A stretch of DNA of 64,000 nt from Peptoniphilus mikwangii (GCF_000468535.1 NZ_AUQY01000005.1:267343-331342), one strand, 5' to 3'; positions 19,776-28,368 are shown, counted from the stretch's first letter. Made by a program: numbers and translations. The notes: generated by a model from the letters alone, not told the origin.

Positions 19776-20534
19776 TTATTTACCTCTTCCTAAAAGCATT
19801 GCTTTTACTACAGCTGTTGTAATTATTACCGACAGAATAGCTTCAGGTATTCCTGATGTAACAGTTACTCCTAAAATTGCAGTTCTTGCTTGTTCGATAG
19901 GTTTTCCGATAGTATTCATATATCTTTCCGCATATATAATATATATGCCTCCAAGTACAAAAATCGTATTTGTCATAGAACCTAAAAATGCTGCAGCAGT
20001 TATTGAAAAATCATTATTCATATGCTTATAAGTATAATAGAGCATAAATATTGAAATTACTAAAAATATTCCCATCAGTACAAGCGTAGTTGTGTTTGCA
20101 TTAGATTTAATATTTTTTTGTAATAGATATGCTAAAAATGCTATTATTACAAGCCAAGCAACAGTTGACGCTTTTTTTAGGCTGTTTTCGTTTTTATCTT
20201 TTAAAAACCTGTAAACATAAGCTGAAACTAACCCTATCAAAATTCTCGGAACTATTGATATCAACGGATTATAAAATACAAATGATATAGGTCCCGGCCT
20301 TGTTATTGCATTAAATAAACTTGATACTCCAAATATTAAACCGACTGCCGCTCCTACAATCGGACCTTCCAATATTCCTGCAATTATTACAGGAATGTGC
20401 ATAGTAGTTGCATTTATTATTCCAAGCGGAATAAAACCAAGGGGAGTAAGTCCTAATACTACAGTAACTGCTCCAAGCATTGCTGCTACTACAAGTTGTC
20501 TGTTTGTAACAGATCTCTTTCTTCCATTATTCAT
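19776..20534 (-). CDS. ECF transporter S component, probably pantothenate-specific
   Basis: 252 residues with about six hydrophobic segments. The N terminus RQLVVAAMLGAVTVVLG and IINATTMHIPVIIAGILEGP ... GLIFGVSSLFNAI are typical of S components that pair with the shared EcfA-EcfA'-EcfT module, which is not in this window. Substrate is inferred from context: it is immediately followed by the pantothenate kinase gene. The start has AGGAGGTAAAAA. An alternative vitamin substrate cannot be excluded from sequence. Confidence 0.85.
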   Translation of the reverse strand: MNNGRKRSVTNRQLVVAAMLGAVTVVLGLTPLGFIPLGIINATTMHIPVIIAGILEGPIVGAAVGLIFGVSSLFNAITRPGPISFVFYNPLISIVPRILIGLVSAYVYRFLKDKNENSLKKASTVAWLVIIAFLAYLLQKNIKSNANTTTLVLMGIFLVISIFMLYYTYKHMNNDFSITAAAFLGSMTNTIFVLGGIYIIYAERYMNTIGKPIEQARTAILGVTVTSGIPEAILSVIITTAVVKAMLLGRGK

Positions 20535-20586
20535 TTTTTACCTCCTGATACGGTTCTTAAAGATACCGTTCAATATATTACTAATC

Positions 20587-21555
20587 CTACAAATTTATAT
20601 CTTCATAGGAGATTAGCCCTTTTGTTGTTTTCGACGAATATACCGCATTTGAAATTGCTCTTGATATTACCTTTGCTGCCGTCATACCTACAAAGCTGAT
20701 ATCAGCCTCTACTTCTCCTGTTGCTATTGTAAATATTGTATCTCCGTCAAACATGGTATGCACAGGTTCTATACTTCTTGCATATCCGTCGTGTGCCATT
20801 TGCGAAATTTTATTACAATTTGCCTTAGTTAATTTTGCATTTGTTGCAACTATTGAAATCGTCGTATTTGTTGCCCTATTAAATGCATTATAGTTTGCTG
20901 TTTTTTCTTCATAAATTTTCATTGTATCTAAAAATTTCTTTTCTTCTCTTGAATATACGCCTGCGATTTGAATACCTTTTTCAGCATCATATATATCTCC
21001 AAATGCATTTAGAACTGTAAGTGCTGTAATTTTTAAATTGCCGATTTGGATGGATGCTTGTCCTATTCCCGACTTCATTGAAAAATCATTTCCCAAGATT
21101 TTTCCAACAGTTGCTCCTGTTCCCGCTCCTATACAGCCCATAGACGTATCTTCGGTTTTAGAATTTTTGCAAGCTTCATATCCCATCTCCAAGTCGGGAC
21201 GACAATGTGGATCTCCTACAGCTAAATCAAATATAACTGCTCCTACTACTATAGGAACTCTGCATACGGTAACATCCATTCCAAGCTCTTTTTCCTCTAA
21301 GTATTTCATAATTCCGCTTGCAGCATTAAGTCCATAAGCAGATCCTCCGCTTAGCATAACACAATTTACCTTCTCTACAAGATTTTCAGGTCTTAATAAA
21401 TCCGTTTCTCTTGTTCCCGGAGCACTTCCTCTTACGTCTACTCCACATACAGCTCCTTTTTCAGGTATTATTACCGTAACTCCTGTAAGTCCGTCAAAAT
21501 TTTGTGCATGACCTACTTTTAAATTTCCTACATCAGTTAAATATCCACTATACAA
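20587..21555 (-). CDS. P1 family peptidase (DmpA/BapA-like, S58)
   Basis: 322 residues of the Ntn-fold aminopeptidase family that self-cleaves and then removes N-terminal D-, beta- or small residues or amides. Visible marks are ITDVG-like start (LTDVGNLKVGHAQN), GVDVRGSAPGTRETD, VMLSGGSAYGLNAASG and MGCIGAGTGATVGK. NTTISIVATNAKL aligns with the usual nucleophile segment (GDGSI), making a Thr the likely nucleophile. The start is TTG with GGATGTGATT upstream. It lies 52 bp before the ECF gene in an operon with coaX, suggesting a role in releasing pantothenate or beta-alanine compounds (inference). Confidence 0.87.
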   Translation of the reverse strand: MYSGYLTDVGNLKVGHAQNFDGLTGVTVIIPEKGAVCGVDVRGSAPGTRETDLLRPENLVEKVNCVMLSGGSAYGLNAASGIMKYLEEKELGMDVTVCRVPIVVGAVIFDLAVGDPHCRPDLEMGYEACKNSKTEDTSMGCIGAGTGATVGKILGNDFSMKSGIGQASIQIGNLKITALTVLNAFGDIYDAEKGIQIAGVYSREEKKFLDTMKIYEEKTANYNAFNRATNTTISIVATNAKLTKANCNKISQMAHDGYARSIEPVHTMFDGDTIFTIATGEVEADISFVGMTAAKVISRAISNAVYSSKTTKGLISYEDINL

Positions 21556-21570
21556 AAAATCACATCCAAA

Positions 21571-22155
21571 TTATTTTACTTCATCTCTTTTTATAAAATC
21601 AACTAATTTCACAAAAAGTGTATCTTCTTTTATTTTTTCAGCACTGTCTTTGTTTTTTAATGCTTCTATTAATTTAAAAGCTATACTTTGTGCAAATGCA
21701 GGTCCCATTCCCGTAATTATATTTTCATCACATACAACTGCATTATCCAATCTATTTTTAGAACTCAAATTGTTTTCATATCCCGGATAGCACGTAAACT
21801 TTTTATCTTTTAATAAATTTATTTTGTCAAGTACAACAGGTCCTGCACAAATTGCAGACACAATTTTTTCTTCCATATAGTACATTTCTACAAGTTCAAG
21901 TACTCTCTTTTCGGCTGCAAGATTTACTGCACCTGGTAACCCTCCCGGAATATATACCCCTCTATATTCCTCAAAATTTATTTCATCTATTGTCTTATCT
22001 GCAATAATTCTTACTCCGTGAGAAGATTTTACTTCTTTCTCTTCAGAAATACTGACAAGTTCCACTTCAAGATTTGCCCTTCTCAAATAATCACAAACTG
22101 TTAAAGCTTCTATTTCTTCAAATCCTTCAGCCAAAAAAATAATTAAATCTTTCAT
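21571..22155 (-). CDS. DJ-1/PfpI family protein
   Basis: 194 residues of the DJ-1/ThiJ/PfpI fold: IIFLAEGFEEIEALT at the N terminus with the conserved Glu, and the nucleophile elbow SAICAGPVVLD carrying the catalytic-type Cys. Related proteins act as deglycase-like or chaperone proteins, or in ThiJ-type roles; the exact reaction is unknown. The ATG at 22155 follows GGGGGAG by six bases; the longer frame to 22209 overlaps proC and is rejected. 15 bp before the P1 peptidase gene. Confidence 0.88.
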   Translation of the reverse strand: MKDLIIFLAEGFEEIEALTVCDYLRRANLEVELVSISEEKEVKSSHGVRIIADKTIDEINFEEYRGVYIPGGLPGAVNLAAEKRVLELVEMYYMEEKIVSAICAGPVVLDKINLLKDKKFTCYPGYENNLSSKNRLDNAVVCDENIITGMGPAFAQSIAFKLIEALKNKDSAEKIKEDTLFVKLVDFIKRDEVK

Positions 22156-22168
22156 ATGTTTCTCCCCC

Positions 22169-22948
22169 TTACATATTTTTAGATTTTTCATTCGCAGCAC
22201 AAATTGCATCTATAATTGCCGCTCTAAATCCCATTTTTTCTAAAACTCTAACTCCCTCTATAGTTGTACCTCCCGGTGAAGTTACCATATCTTTAAGCTT
22301 TGCAGGATGTTCTTGTGTTTCAAGCACCATTTTTGCAGATCCCAAAACAGTTTGAGAAATAAAATTATAGGCGTCTTCCCTCTTCATTCCATTTAAAACC
22401 GCACTATCAGCTGCAGCTTCAATAAACATATATACATAAGCCGGCAGACAACCACAAGCTGCTGAAAATGCAGAAAATTGTGACTCATCAAGTCTTGCCG
22501 CCCTTCCAAATAAATTAAAAATTTCAATAACTTCTAAAATTTCATCTTCCGTTAAAATTTCATTAGGACATATTGCAGACATTGCCTCAAAAACCATCGC
22601 AGGCGTATTCGGCATAGTCATTACAATTTTTTTATTTGGAAGTAATTTATTTAATTTTTCAATAGTAAATCCCGCTGCTATCGAAATTATAATTTTATCA
22701 TTAACCGTATCTCTTATTTCATCAATTACTGTTTCATACATATTAGGTTTTACGGCTAATATTATATATTTCGAATTTTCTACAAGTTCTGAATTTGAAG
22801 ATGCTATTTTTACATTTTTATATTCTTCAAATTCTCTTAATTTCTCATTACTTCTATTTGAAATTATAATTTCTCTATTATTTTTTATAAGTCCATAGGC
22901 TATGGCCTTACCCATATTTCCAATTCCTATTATTCCTACTCTATTCAT
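22169..22948 (-). CDS. proC: Pyrroline-5-carboxylate reductase
   Basis: Converts pyrroline-5-carboxylate to proline with NAD(P)H. 259 residues: N-terminal Rossmann GIIGIGNMGKAI, ILAVKPNMYETV, the MPNTPAMVFEAMSAIC stretch and the C-terminal dimerisation/substrate segment KDMVTSPGGTTIEGV. The start has AAGGAGGATATT. First gene of the leftward five-gene operon; its link to the following CoA-related genes is not obvious. Divergent from the chromate transporter genes, with a short inverted repeat (CCATT ... AATGG, 22992-23008) between them. Confidence 0.95.
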   Translation of the reverse strand: MNRVGIIGIGNMGKAIAYGLIKNNREIIISNRSNEKLREFEEYKNVKIASSNSELVENSKYIILAVKPNMYETVIDEIRDTVNDKIIISIAAGFTIEKLNKLLPNKKIVMTMPNTPAMVFEAMSAICPNEILTEDEILEVIEIFNLFGRAARLDESQFSAFSAACGCLPAYVYMFIEAAADSAVLNGMKREDAYNFISQTVLGSAKMVLETQEHPAKLKDMVTSPGGTTIEGVRVLEKMGFRAAIIDAICAANEKSKNM

Positions 22949-23035
22949 AATATCCTCCTTATATTATTATTACATAAATTTTAGAAATTTTCCATTATTT
23001 GACAATGGTGTTATAATAAAAACGGTGATTTTATT

Positions 23036-23596
23036 ATGAAAAAAATATCTTTAATTAAGCTTTTTTTGACATTTTTTAAAATAAATGCCGTTACATTCGG
23101 GGGCGGATATACAATTGTACCCGTCATAAAGGATGTTTTTGTAAATGATTATAAACTGCTTTCTGAAGATGAAATGCTTGATATTTTGGCTCTTGCCCAG
23201 GGAGGACCGGGTGCAATGGCAATATCTACATCAATTTTAACAGGCTATAAGTTAAGAGGTGTAGCAGGTGCATTAACTACACTGAGCGCATCAGTTCTTC
23301 CATGTCTTATAATTCTCTCAACTGTTTCCATATTTTATTCCAAGTTCAGAACAAATTTTTTTGTAAATGCGATACTTGACGGAATAAGCGGAGTAATATG
23401 TGCCGTACTATTACTTACAGTTTATAATATGGGAAGTATTGCATATAAAAAATATCCCGGATTTTCGAGTATAGTCATGATTTTAATTTTTATTTTAGGT
23501 TTTTTCCTAAAAGTAAAAACTTCTCATTTGATTCTTCTTTGTGCAGTTCTCGGAATAAGTATCTTTTTTGTAATAGACAGGAGGTACCATGGATAA
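23036..23596 (+). CDS. Chromate transporter, half-size subunit 1 (CHR family)
   Basis: 186 residues, about five to six hydrophobic segments. Has the CHR motif FGGGYTIVPVIKDVF and AQGGPGAMAISTSILTGYKLRG. Half-size CHR proteins occur as adjacent pairs that together replace one 400-residue ChrA; they export chromate or, more likely in this setting, another oxyanion. Overlaps the next gene by 8 bp. Confidence 0.9.
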   Translation: MKKISLIKLFLTFFKINAVTFGGGYTIVPVIKDVFVNDYKLLSEDEMLDILALAQGGPGAMAISTSILTGYKLRGVAGALTTLSASVLPCLIILSTVSIFYSKFRTNFFVNAILDGISGVICAVLLLTVYNMGSIAYKKYPGFSSIVMILIFILGFFLKVKTSHLILLCAVLGISIFFVIDRRYHG

Positions 23597-24152
23597 TTTA
23601 ATTGTTCAACTGTATTTTACTTTTTTAAAAATCGGAACACTTGCTTTTGGAGGAGGATATGCTTCAATACCACTTATCGAAAGATACATAGTAAATGAAA
23701 ATAATTGGATTTCTAAAATGGAATTTCGTGATTTAGTCTCAATTTCACAAATGACTCCCGGTCCTATCGCAATAAATTCCGCAACTTTTGTAGGACAAAA
23801 AGTCGGCGGTGTTTTAGGTTCGATTGTCGCAACAGCAGCTATTGTAACTCCACAATTTCTTTTAATGATGTTTCTCGGACATTTTTTATTTAAAAAGAAT
23901 AAAAAATTTAAAGTTCTTGAATGGATGCTAAACGGTATAAGAGCCGGTCTTGCATCGTTAATTTTTATGTCTGCATTAAAGCTTATACACACAAGTATGT
24001 TTCCAAACGGATTTTCAAATGTGAAAATTTCTGCAATAATAACATTTATAATCGGATTTATACTCTATTACAGAAAGGTCGATATGCTAAAATTAATTGC
24101 TATAGGTGCAATTCTCGGAATAGTTTTGGAAGCCGGTTTTATATTTATTTAA
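23589..24152 (+). CDS. Chromate transporter, half-size subunit 2 (CHR family)
   Basis: 187 residues homologous to the preceding gene: FGGGYASIPLIERYIV and SQMTPGPIAINSATFVGQKVGG mirror its motifs. The start has AGGAGG four bases before ATG and lies inside the end of subunit 1, so the two are translationally coupled and probably work as a heterodimer. A terminator follows. Confidence 0.9.
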   Translation: MDNLIVQLYFTFLKIGTLAFGGGYASIPLIERYIVNENNWISKMEFRDLVSISQMTPGPIAINSATFVGQKVGGVLGSIVATAAIVTPQFLLMMFLGHFLFKKNKKFKVLEWMLNGIRAGLASLIFMSALKLIHTSMFPNGFSNVKISAIITFIIGFILYYRKVDMLKLIAIGAILGIVLEAGFIFI

Positions 24153-24169
24153 ACTGTTGATTAATCATA

Positions 24170-24208
24170 AAAACCTCTTAAAGTTATTAACAATTTAAGA
24201 GGTTTTTT
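24170..24208 (+). terminator. Terminator of the chromate transporter pair
   Basis: 13-bp stem AAAACCTCTTAAA / TTTAAGAGGTTTT with an 11-base loop, then TT. Confidence 0.85.
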
Positions 24209-24238
24209 GTTCATTTGTGGATTACTCAACTTTATTAA

Positions 24239-24268
24239 TTGAATTTTTTATTTAACTAATGCTATAAT
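24239..24268 (+). promoter_or_regulatory. Promoter of the DUF975-DUF1576 operon
   Basis: -35 TTGAAT (24239-24244), 18-bp spacer, -10 TATAAT (24263-24268), 22 bp upstream of the DUF975 start. Confidence 0.65.
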
Positions 24269-24289
24269 TAATTTATAGGAGGTATTAAA

Positions 24290-25114
24290 ATGTGGACAAG
24301 AAAACAACTTAAGGACAACGCAAAAATATTTTTGAGAAAACATTTAAAAGAGGCAATTATAGTATGTATTATATTTTCAATTTTGAATACCAATATTAAT
24401 TTTGAAAAAAGAGAAAGTCATTTTCCTTTTTCCGAAACTAAGTACAAATACCAGTTTCATTTAAATAAGCATATGATGCCGCACAAACACTTTTTAAATG
24501 TAAAAAGCGAAAACTCAAATTTACCTAAAGAAGGTTTAAAATTATTAAGAATATCAAATATTTTTAAACCTTTAGTATCAATTGTAAGTGCAGCAACTTT
24601 TACAATAGCAAACTCTATTATAGTTATGATTATAATTATTTTATCCGTTGTTAAAATTTTTATATTAAATCCGATTAAAATCGGAATGCTGAGATTTTTT
24701 ATAGACGGATATGAAAATGATAATGCCGACATTTCTAATGTTATAAGTGCATATAGAGATAACTCTTGGTTTAAATTATCCGTTAAATTATTATTAAAAG
24801 ACATATTTATTGCACTGTGGACCTTACTTTTAATAATTCCCGGGATTTATAAATCATATGAATATTACTTCGTAGATTATATTCTTGCGGAAAACCCTGA
24901 TTTATCTCTTGGAGAAGCAATTTCAATAAGTAAAAAAATGACCGAAGGTGAAAAATATGATATTTTCGTTTTAAACCTTTCTTTTATAGGATGGGAAATT
25001 CTATCGTCATTGCTGTTTGGACTTGGTGTCATACTTTTAACTCCATATGAATATGCAACATATACAAATCTATATTTATTTGACAAAAAAATTAAACTTG
25101 AAACTATTATTTAA
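24290..25114 (+). CDS. DUF975 family membrane protein
   Basis: 274 residues beginning MWTRKQLKDNAK, a hallmark of DUF975 proteins, with about five to six hydrophobic segments, a 60-residue soluble insert after the first, and the conserved WTLLLIIPGIYKSYEYYFVDYILAENP segment. Function of the family is unknown. Start ATG follows GGAGG. First gene of a three-gene unit. Confidence 0.87.
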   Translation: MWTRKQLKDNAKIFLRKHLKEAIIVCIIFSILNTNINFEKRESHFPFSETKYKYQFHLNKHMMPHKHFLNVKSENSNLPKEGLKLLRISNIFKPLVSIVSAATFTIANSIIVMIIIILSVVKIFILNPIKIGMLRFFIDGYENDNADISNVISAYRDNSWFKLSVKLLLKDIFIALWTLLLIIPGIYKSYEYYFVDYILAENPDLSLGEAISISKKMTEGEKYDIFVLNLSFIGWEILSSLLFGLGVILLTPYEYATYTNLYLFDKKIKLETII

Positions 25115-25144
25115 TCCCATATTACCCTTTTGGAGGTGTTTATT

Positions 25145-26437
25145 ATCGAGACTCAAGTATTTTCAAGACTTAAAAACAACAAATCAATATCAAATGATTT
25201 TAAATTAAAATTCATATTTTATTTTGCATTTTTATTAATGCTGAGCAGCCTTGCTTTTAATTCACCTACAGAAATACTAAATGGCATGAAGAAAATTATA
25301 CTTTCTCCATGCCATTTGATTACAGATTACATAGCAATTTCAAATATAGGTGCCACTCTGTTTAACGGAGGTATTATGACACTTATATCCGCAATCGTAT
25401 TAAAGAAAAACAAAGCAACCATAACAGGTCCTATTATTGCCGCAGTATTTACTGTATGCGGATTTTCATTTTTCGGAAAAAACATATATAATTCATTGCC
25501 AATTATGTTTGGTGTATATTTGTATTGCCTTGTTGAAAAAGTAAAATTTAACAAAGTTTTAATTATAAGTATGTTTGCAACAGCATTATGTCCAATGGTA
25601 AGCTTTCTTACATTTTCAGCCGGGCTTAGTTTGAAATATGGAATAATTGCAGGATGCAGTGTGGGAATTTTAATCGGATTTGTAATTTCACCTCTTGCAT
25701 CTTCATTTCTAAGTTTTCATCAAGGTTATAATTTATATAATACAGGTTTTACCGCAGGAATGATTGGAATGTTCTTAACCGGATTTTTGAGAATGTTCGA
25801 TAAAAATGTTGAAATCAGAAATATTATATCTCTTGGAAATAATTTAAAAATTTCATTTTTTCTATTTCCATTTTTCTTATTTTTATTTATACTTGGATTT
25901 ATCATAAATAACAGATCATTTTCCGGATATAAAAAACTTATGAATAATACCGGAAGACTGATTGCCGATTTTGATTTGATATATGGAAGCGGAATAACTC
26001 TTATAAATATGGCGATTATGGGAACTATCTCAACTATCTATGTCTTACTGATTGGAGGAAATTTAAACGGTCCGATACTTGGAGCCATATTTACGATAAT
26101 CGGATTTTCTGCATTTGGAAATCACCCCAAAAATTCAATTCCTATTTTAATCGGAGTGTATCTCGCACAGTTTTTTAATAAATATAATCCTAAATCTACA
26201 ATATCAATGATAACTGCACTTTTCGGAACAACCTTAGCTCCGATTGCAGGAGAATTTGGAATAATTTGGGGAATCATTGCAGGTTTTTTCCATGTTTCAA
26301 TGGTAATGAATATAGGATATTTACATGGGGGAACAAATCTTTATAATAACGGTTTTTCAGGAGGTTTTATTGCAGCAACCATTGTACCTATAATAAAATC
26401 CATTAATAATATAATTGAGAGGTTTAAAGATGAATAG
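25145..26437 (+). CDS. DUF1576 family membrane protein, likely non-ATG start
   Basis: About 430 residues with ten or more hydrophobic segments. Two halves repeat: GPIIAAVFTVCGFSFFG/NSLPIMFGVYL in the first and GPILGAIFTIIGFSAFG/NSIPILIGVYL in the second, and NLYNTGF/NLYNNGF likewise, so it is an internal two-fold duplication like many channels and carriers. The Shine-Dalgarno GGAGGTG (25132-25138) leaves ATT 25142 or ATC 25145 as the only well-placed initiators. TTG 25130 precedes it, GTG 25136 lies inside it, and the next ATG (25238) would remove the first helix. Function unknown. Confidence 0.8.
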   Translation: METQVFSRLKNNKSISNDFKLKFIFYFAFLLMLSSLAFNSPTEILNGMKKIILSPCHLITDYIAISNIGATLFNGGIMTLISAIVLKKNKATITGPIIAAVFTVCGFSFFGKNIYNSLPIMFGVYLYCLVEKVKFNKVLIISMFATALCPMVSFLTFSAGLSLKYGIIAGCSVGILIGFVISPLASSFLSFHQGYNLYNTGFTAGMIGMFLTGFLRMFDKNVEIRNIISLGNNLKISFFLFPFFLFLFILGFIINNRSFSGYKKLMNNTGRLIADFDLIYGSGITLINMAIMGTISTIYVLLIGGNLNGPILGAIFTIIGFSAFGNHPKNSIPILIGVYLAQFFNKYNPKSTISMITALFGTTLAPIAGEFGIIWGIIAGFFHVSMVMNIGYLHGGTNLYNNGFSGGFIAATIVPIIKSINNIIERFKDE

Positions 26438-26780
26438 CGTAATAAAAAAAGAAGAAATAAAAGCAAGAGAAATATCAGATGAATTGATGTACTATTTTTT
26501 TTCGGAAAACATTCATACATTTTCAATATATGTAACATTTTATGAAGATCATTTCATTATAAGTGCGAGAGGAAAAACCAAAACTCCCCCAAAAAGTGTA
26601 GATGACTTAATGTTTATAATGAATTCAAAGAGAATGAGTGAAGTTGAAGATTATTATGACGGAATTTTAGGATTCGGTCACACAGGTAGTGACTATAATA
26701 TACTCGGAACGCTTATTGATGAGGCAAGTGTCACATTTGAAGATGAAATTTTAAACTTTGTAATAAGAAGAAATTTTTAA
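26430..26780 (+). CDS. Hypothetical protein downstream of DUF1576
   Basis: 116 residues, acidic, soluble, no recognised family. The ATG at 26430 lies inside the 3' end of the DUF1576 gene, with GAGAGG upstream, so it is translationally coupled and probably partners that membrane protein. A terminator follows. It contains a helical N-terminal KKEEIKAREISDELMYYFF and a central FSIYVTFYEDHFIISARG strand pair. Confidence 0.75.
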   Translation: MNSVIKKEEIKAREISDELMYYFFSENIHTFSIYVTFYEDHFIISARGKTKTPPKSVDDLMFIMNSKRMSEVEDYYDGILGFGHTGSDYNILGTLIDEASVTFEDEILNFVIRRNF

Positions 26781-26794
26781 TAATATAAATTATG

Positions 26795-26828
26795 CCGGAG
26801 ATTTAAAAATATTATCTTCGGTTTTTTT
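26795..26828 (+). terminator. Terminator of the DUF975-DUF1576 operon
   Basis: CCGGAGAT (26795-26802) pairs with ATCTTCGG (26814-26821, one G-U) followed by seven T. Confidence 0.8.
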
Positions 26829-26890
26829 ATTTTCTGTTCTATTTTAAATTTTTATTATTAATTTTTATAATATAGCTTAGCATAAATAAA

Positions 26891-26910
26891 AGAGCGGTGT
26901 TATCCGCTCT
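26891..26910 (-). terminator. Terminator of the gyrA-sigma factor run
   Basis: AGAGCGG/CCGCTCT stem with a six-base loop directly after the sigma gene stop; minus-strand product then reads TTTATTTATG. Confidence 0.75.
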
Positions 26911-27693
26911 CTACATTATTTTTTTTATCTCTTCTCTCATTTTTTTCAGCACTTTTTTTTCTATTCGAGATATTGTCATCTGAGATATATCTAATTTTTC
27001 AGCTATGGCAACTTGAGTTTTCTTTTCAAAGTATCTTTCTATCAGAATAGTTCTTTCCATATCATTTAATTCAGACATAGCTCTTTCTAAAAAATCTTTC
27101 ATTTCTATCTTTTCAAAATATTTTTCATTTTCTCCAACTAAATCTGCAAGGTTCAATTCCTTATCATCTCCATTAGTATCATAAGTTACATCTAATGATT
27201 GCGGTGTATATACCTTGCTTGCTTCCATAGCTTCAATTACTTCTTCAGGTGTTGTTTCAAGATAATCTGCTATATCCTCTACTGTAGGAATTCTTTGAAG
27301 TTCTTGAGTTAGTTGAGTTTTAGCATTATTTATTTTTTTGGATAGTTCTTGAATTCTTCGTGGAACTCTGATTGTCCAACCCTTATCTCTGAAATATTTT
27401 TTTATTTCTCCTATGATTGTAGGTGTTGCAAATGATGAAAATTCATATCCTTTTTCAAAATCATATCTGTCAATAGCATATATAAGTCCGATAGATGCAA
27501 CTTGAAATATGTCATCATAATCTATTCCTCTTCCTGAGTATTTTTTAGATAATATTTCTGCTATATACAGATGCTCTTCTATTAAAATATCTCTGATTTC
27601 AGGGTCTTTATTCAGTTTATATGCTTCAAAAAGCTCTTTTCTTTCACTTTTATCAAGTTTTCTTCCCAAAATATGATATTCTTCTAATTTCAT
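26911..27693 (-). CDS. SigB/SigF-type alternative sigma factor
   Basis: 260 residues of the sigma-70 group 3 (SigB/F/G) family. Region 2 has DDIFQVASIGLIYAIDRYD and YEFSSFATPTIIGEIKKYFRDKGW; region 3 has RRIQELSKKIN; region 4 ends with LDISQMTISRIEKKVLKKMR, the helix-turn-helix that reads -35. Encoded last in a unit with the anti-sigma and antagonist genes, so its activity is presumably set by partner switching. Which regulon it serves (stress or surface) is unknown; no sporulation gene is seen in the window. Confidence 0.92.
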   Translation of the reverse strand: MKLEEYHILGRKLDKSERKELFEAYKLNKDPEIRDILIEEHLYIAEILSKKYSGRGIDYDDIFQVASIGLIYAIDRYDFEKGYEFSSFATPTIIGEIKKYFRDKGWTIRVPRRIQELSKKINNAKTQLTQELQRIPTVEDIADYLETTPEEVIEAMEASKVYTPQSLDVTYDTNGDDKELNLADLVGENEKYFEKIEMKDFLERAMSELNDMERTILIERYFEKKTQVAIAEKLDISQMTISRIEKKVLKKMREEIKKIM

Positions 27694-27703
27694 AGCATCT
27701 TCC

Positions 27704-28051
27704 CTATAAATTAATTATAAATATTATTGATTCATCTTCAATATAACTATCATCTACAAGACATTCTATTATTGTGTTTGAAAGTGAAAGCTGTTCAAGT
27801 CTTTCTATTTTTTCTTTACATATTTCAGATATTGTAACTTTACATTTTTCATCTGTTACTTCAATTTCGATATTTATCATTTCGTTACATTGAAGTTCAT
27901 ACGCTATTGTAAGTCCTTCATTTATTGCCATTTTTATATCTTCAACTGTTTCTATATCAAGATTTAAATTTGACATTATACCTGATACAAAAAGTCTTAC
28001 TGAACTAAAATATTCCGCCTTATTTGGTATAGAAAGGTATATATTTTCCAT
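27704..28051 (-). CDS. RsbW/SpoIIAB-like anti-sigma factor, degenerate GHKL fold
   Basis: 115 residues. It keeps the N-terminal IPNKAEYFSSVRLFVSGI and EDIKMAINEGLTIAYE segments of the RsbW family. The N-box Asn that binds Mg-ATP in SEAVTNAxxH is replaced (NEGLTIAYE), and the following Gly-rich lid motifs (DxGxG and GxGL) are absent. It may therefore bind sigma but not phosphorylate the antagonist. Position between antagonist and sigma genes supports the family assignment. 10 bp before the sigma gene. Confidence 0.8.
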   Translation of the reverse strand: MENIYLSIPNKAEYFSSVRLFVSGIMSNLNLDIETVEDIKMAINEGLTIAYELQCNEMINIEIEVTDEKCKVTISEICKEKIERLEQLSLSNTIIECLVDDSYIEDESIIFIINL

Positions 28052-28052
28052 A

Positions 28053-28358
28053 TTAATCCCTCATTTCGAATACGCTGTCAAGCTTTGTTATTGTAAATAA
28101 TTTTTTTATACTCGATTTTACGTTTATAAGTGTTATTTTATTCTCATCTTCCGAAATTTCATTTAATATAAAAATCAACGCTCCAAGTCCTGTTGAATCA
28201 ATATATTCAAGTTCCTCAGCATCTATTAATATATTTTTTTTATCTTTTCTGTATTTATTTATAACACTTTCTTTAAATTCAGGTGAGGTATATACATCAA
28301 GCTCTCCTTTTGGATACACTATTAATTTTTCTGAATTTTCAAATTCTATATTGAACAT
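28053..28358 (-). CDS. Anti-sigma factor antagonist (RsbV/SpoIIAA-like STAS domain)
   Basis: 101 residues, a single STAS domain. The conserved IDSTGLGALIFIL segment contains the Ser that is phosphorylated in RsbV/SpoIIAA to control anti-sigma binding. Start ATG at 28358 follows GGAG by six bases; a longer frame would overlap gyrA. The gene follows gyrA by 10 bp and precedes the RsbW-like gene by 1 bp. Confidence 0.88.
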   Translation of the reverse strand: MFNIEFENSEKLIVYPKGELDVYTSPEFKESVINKYRKDKKNILIDAEELEYIDSTGLGALIFILNEISEDENKITLINVKSSIKKLFTITKLDSVFEMRD

Positions 28359-28368
28359 ACTTTTCTCC

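Noticed and set aside
22992-23008. Inverted repeat CCATT...AATGG between proC and the chromate genes, as an operator
   Set aside because: Arms are only 5 bp, and no regulator gene is nearby, so the evidence is too weak.
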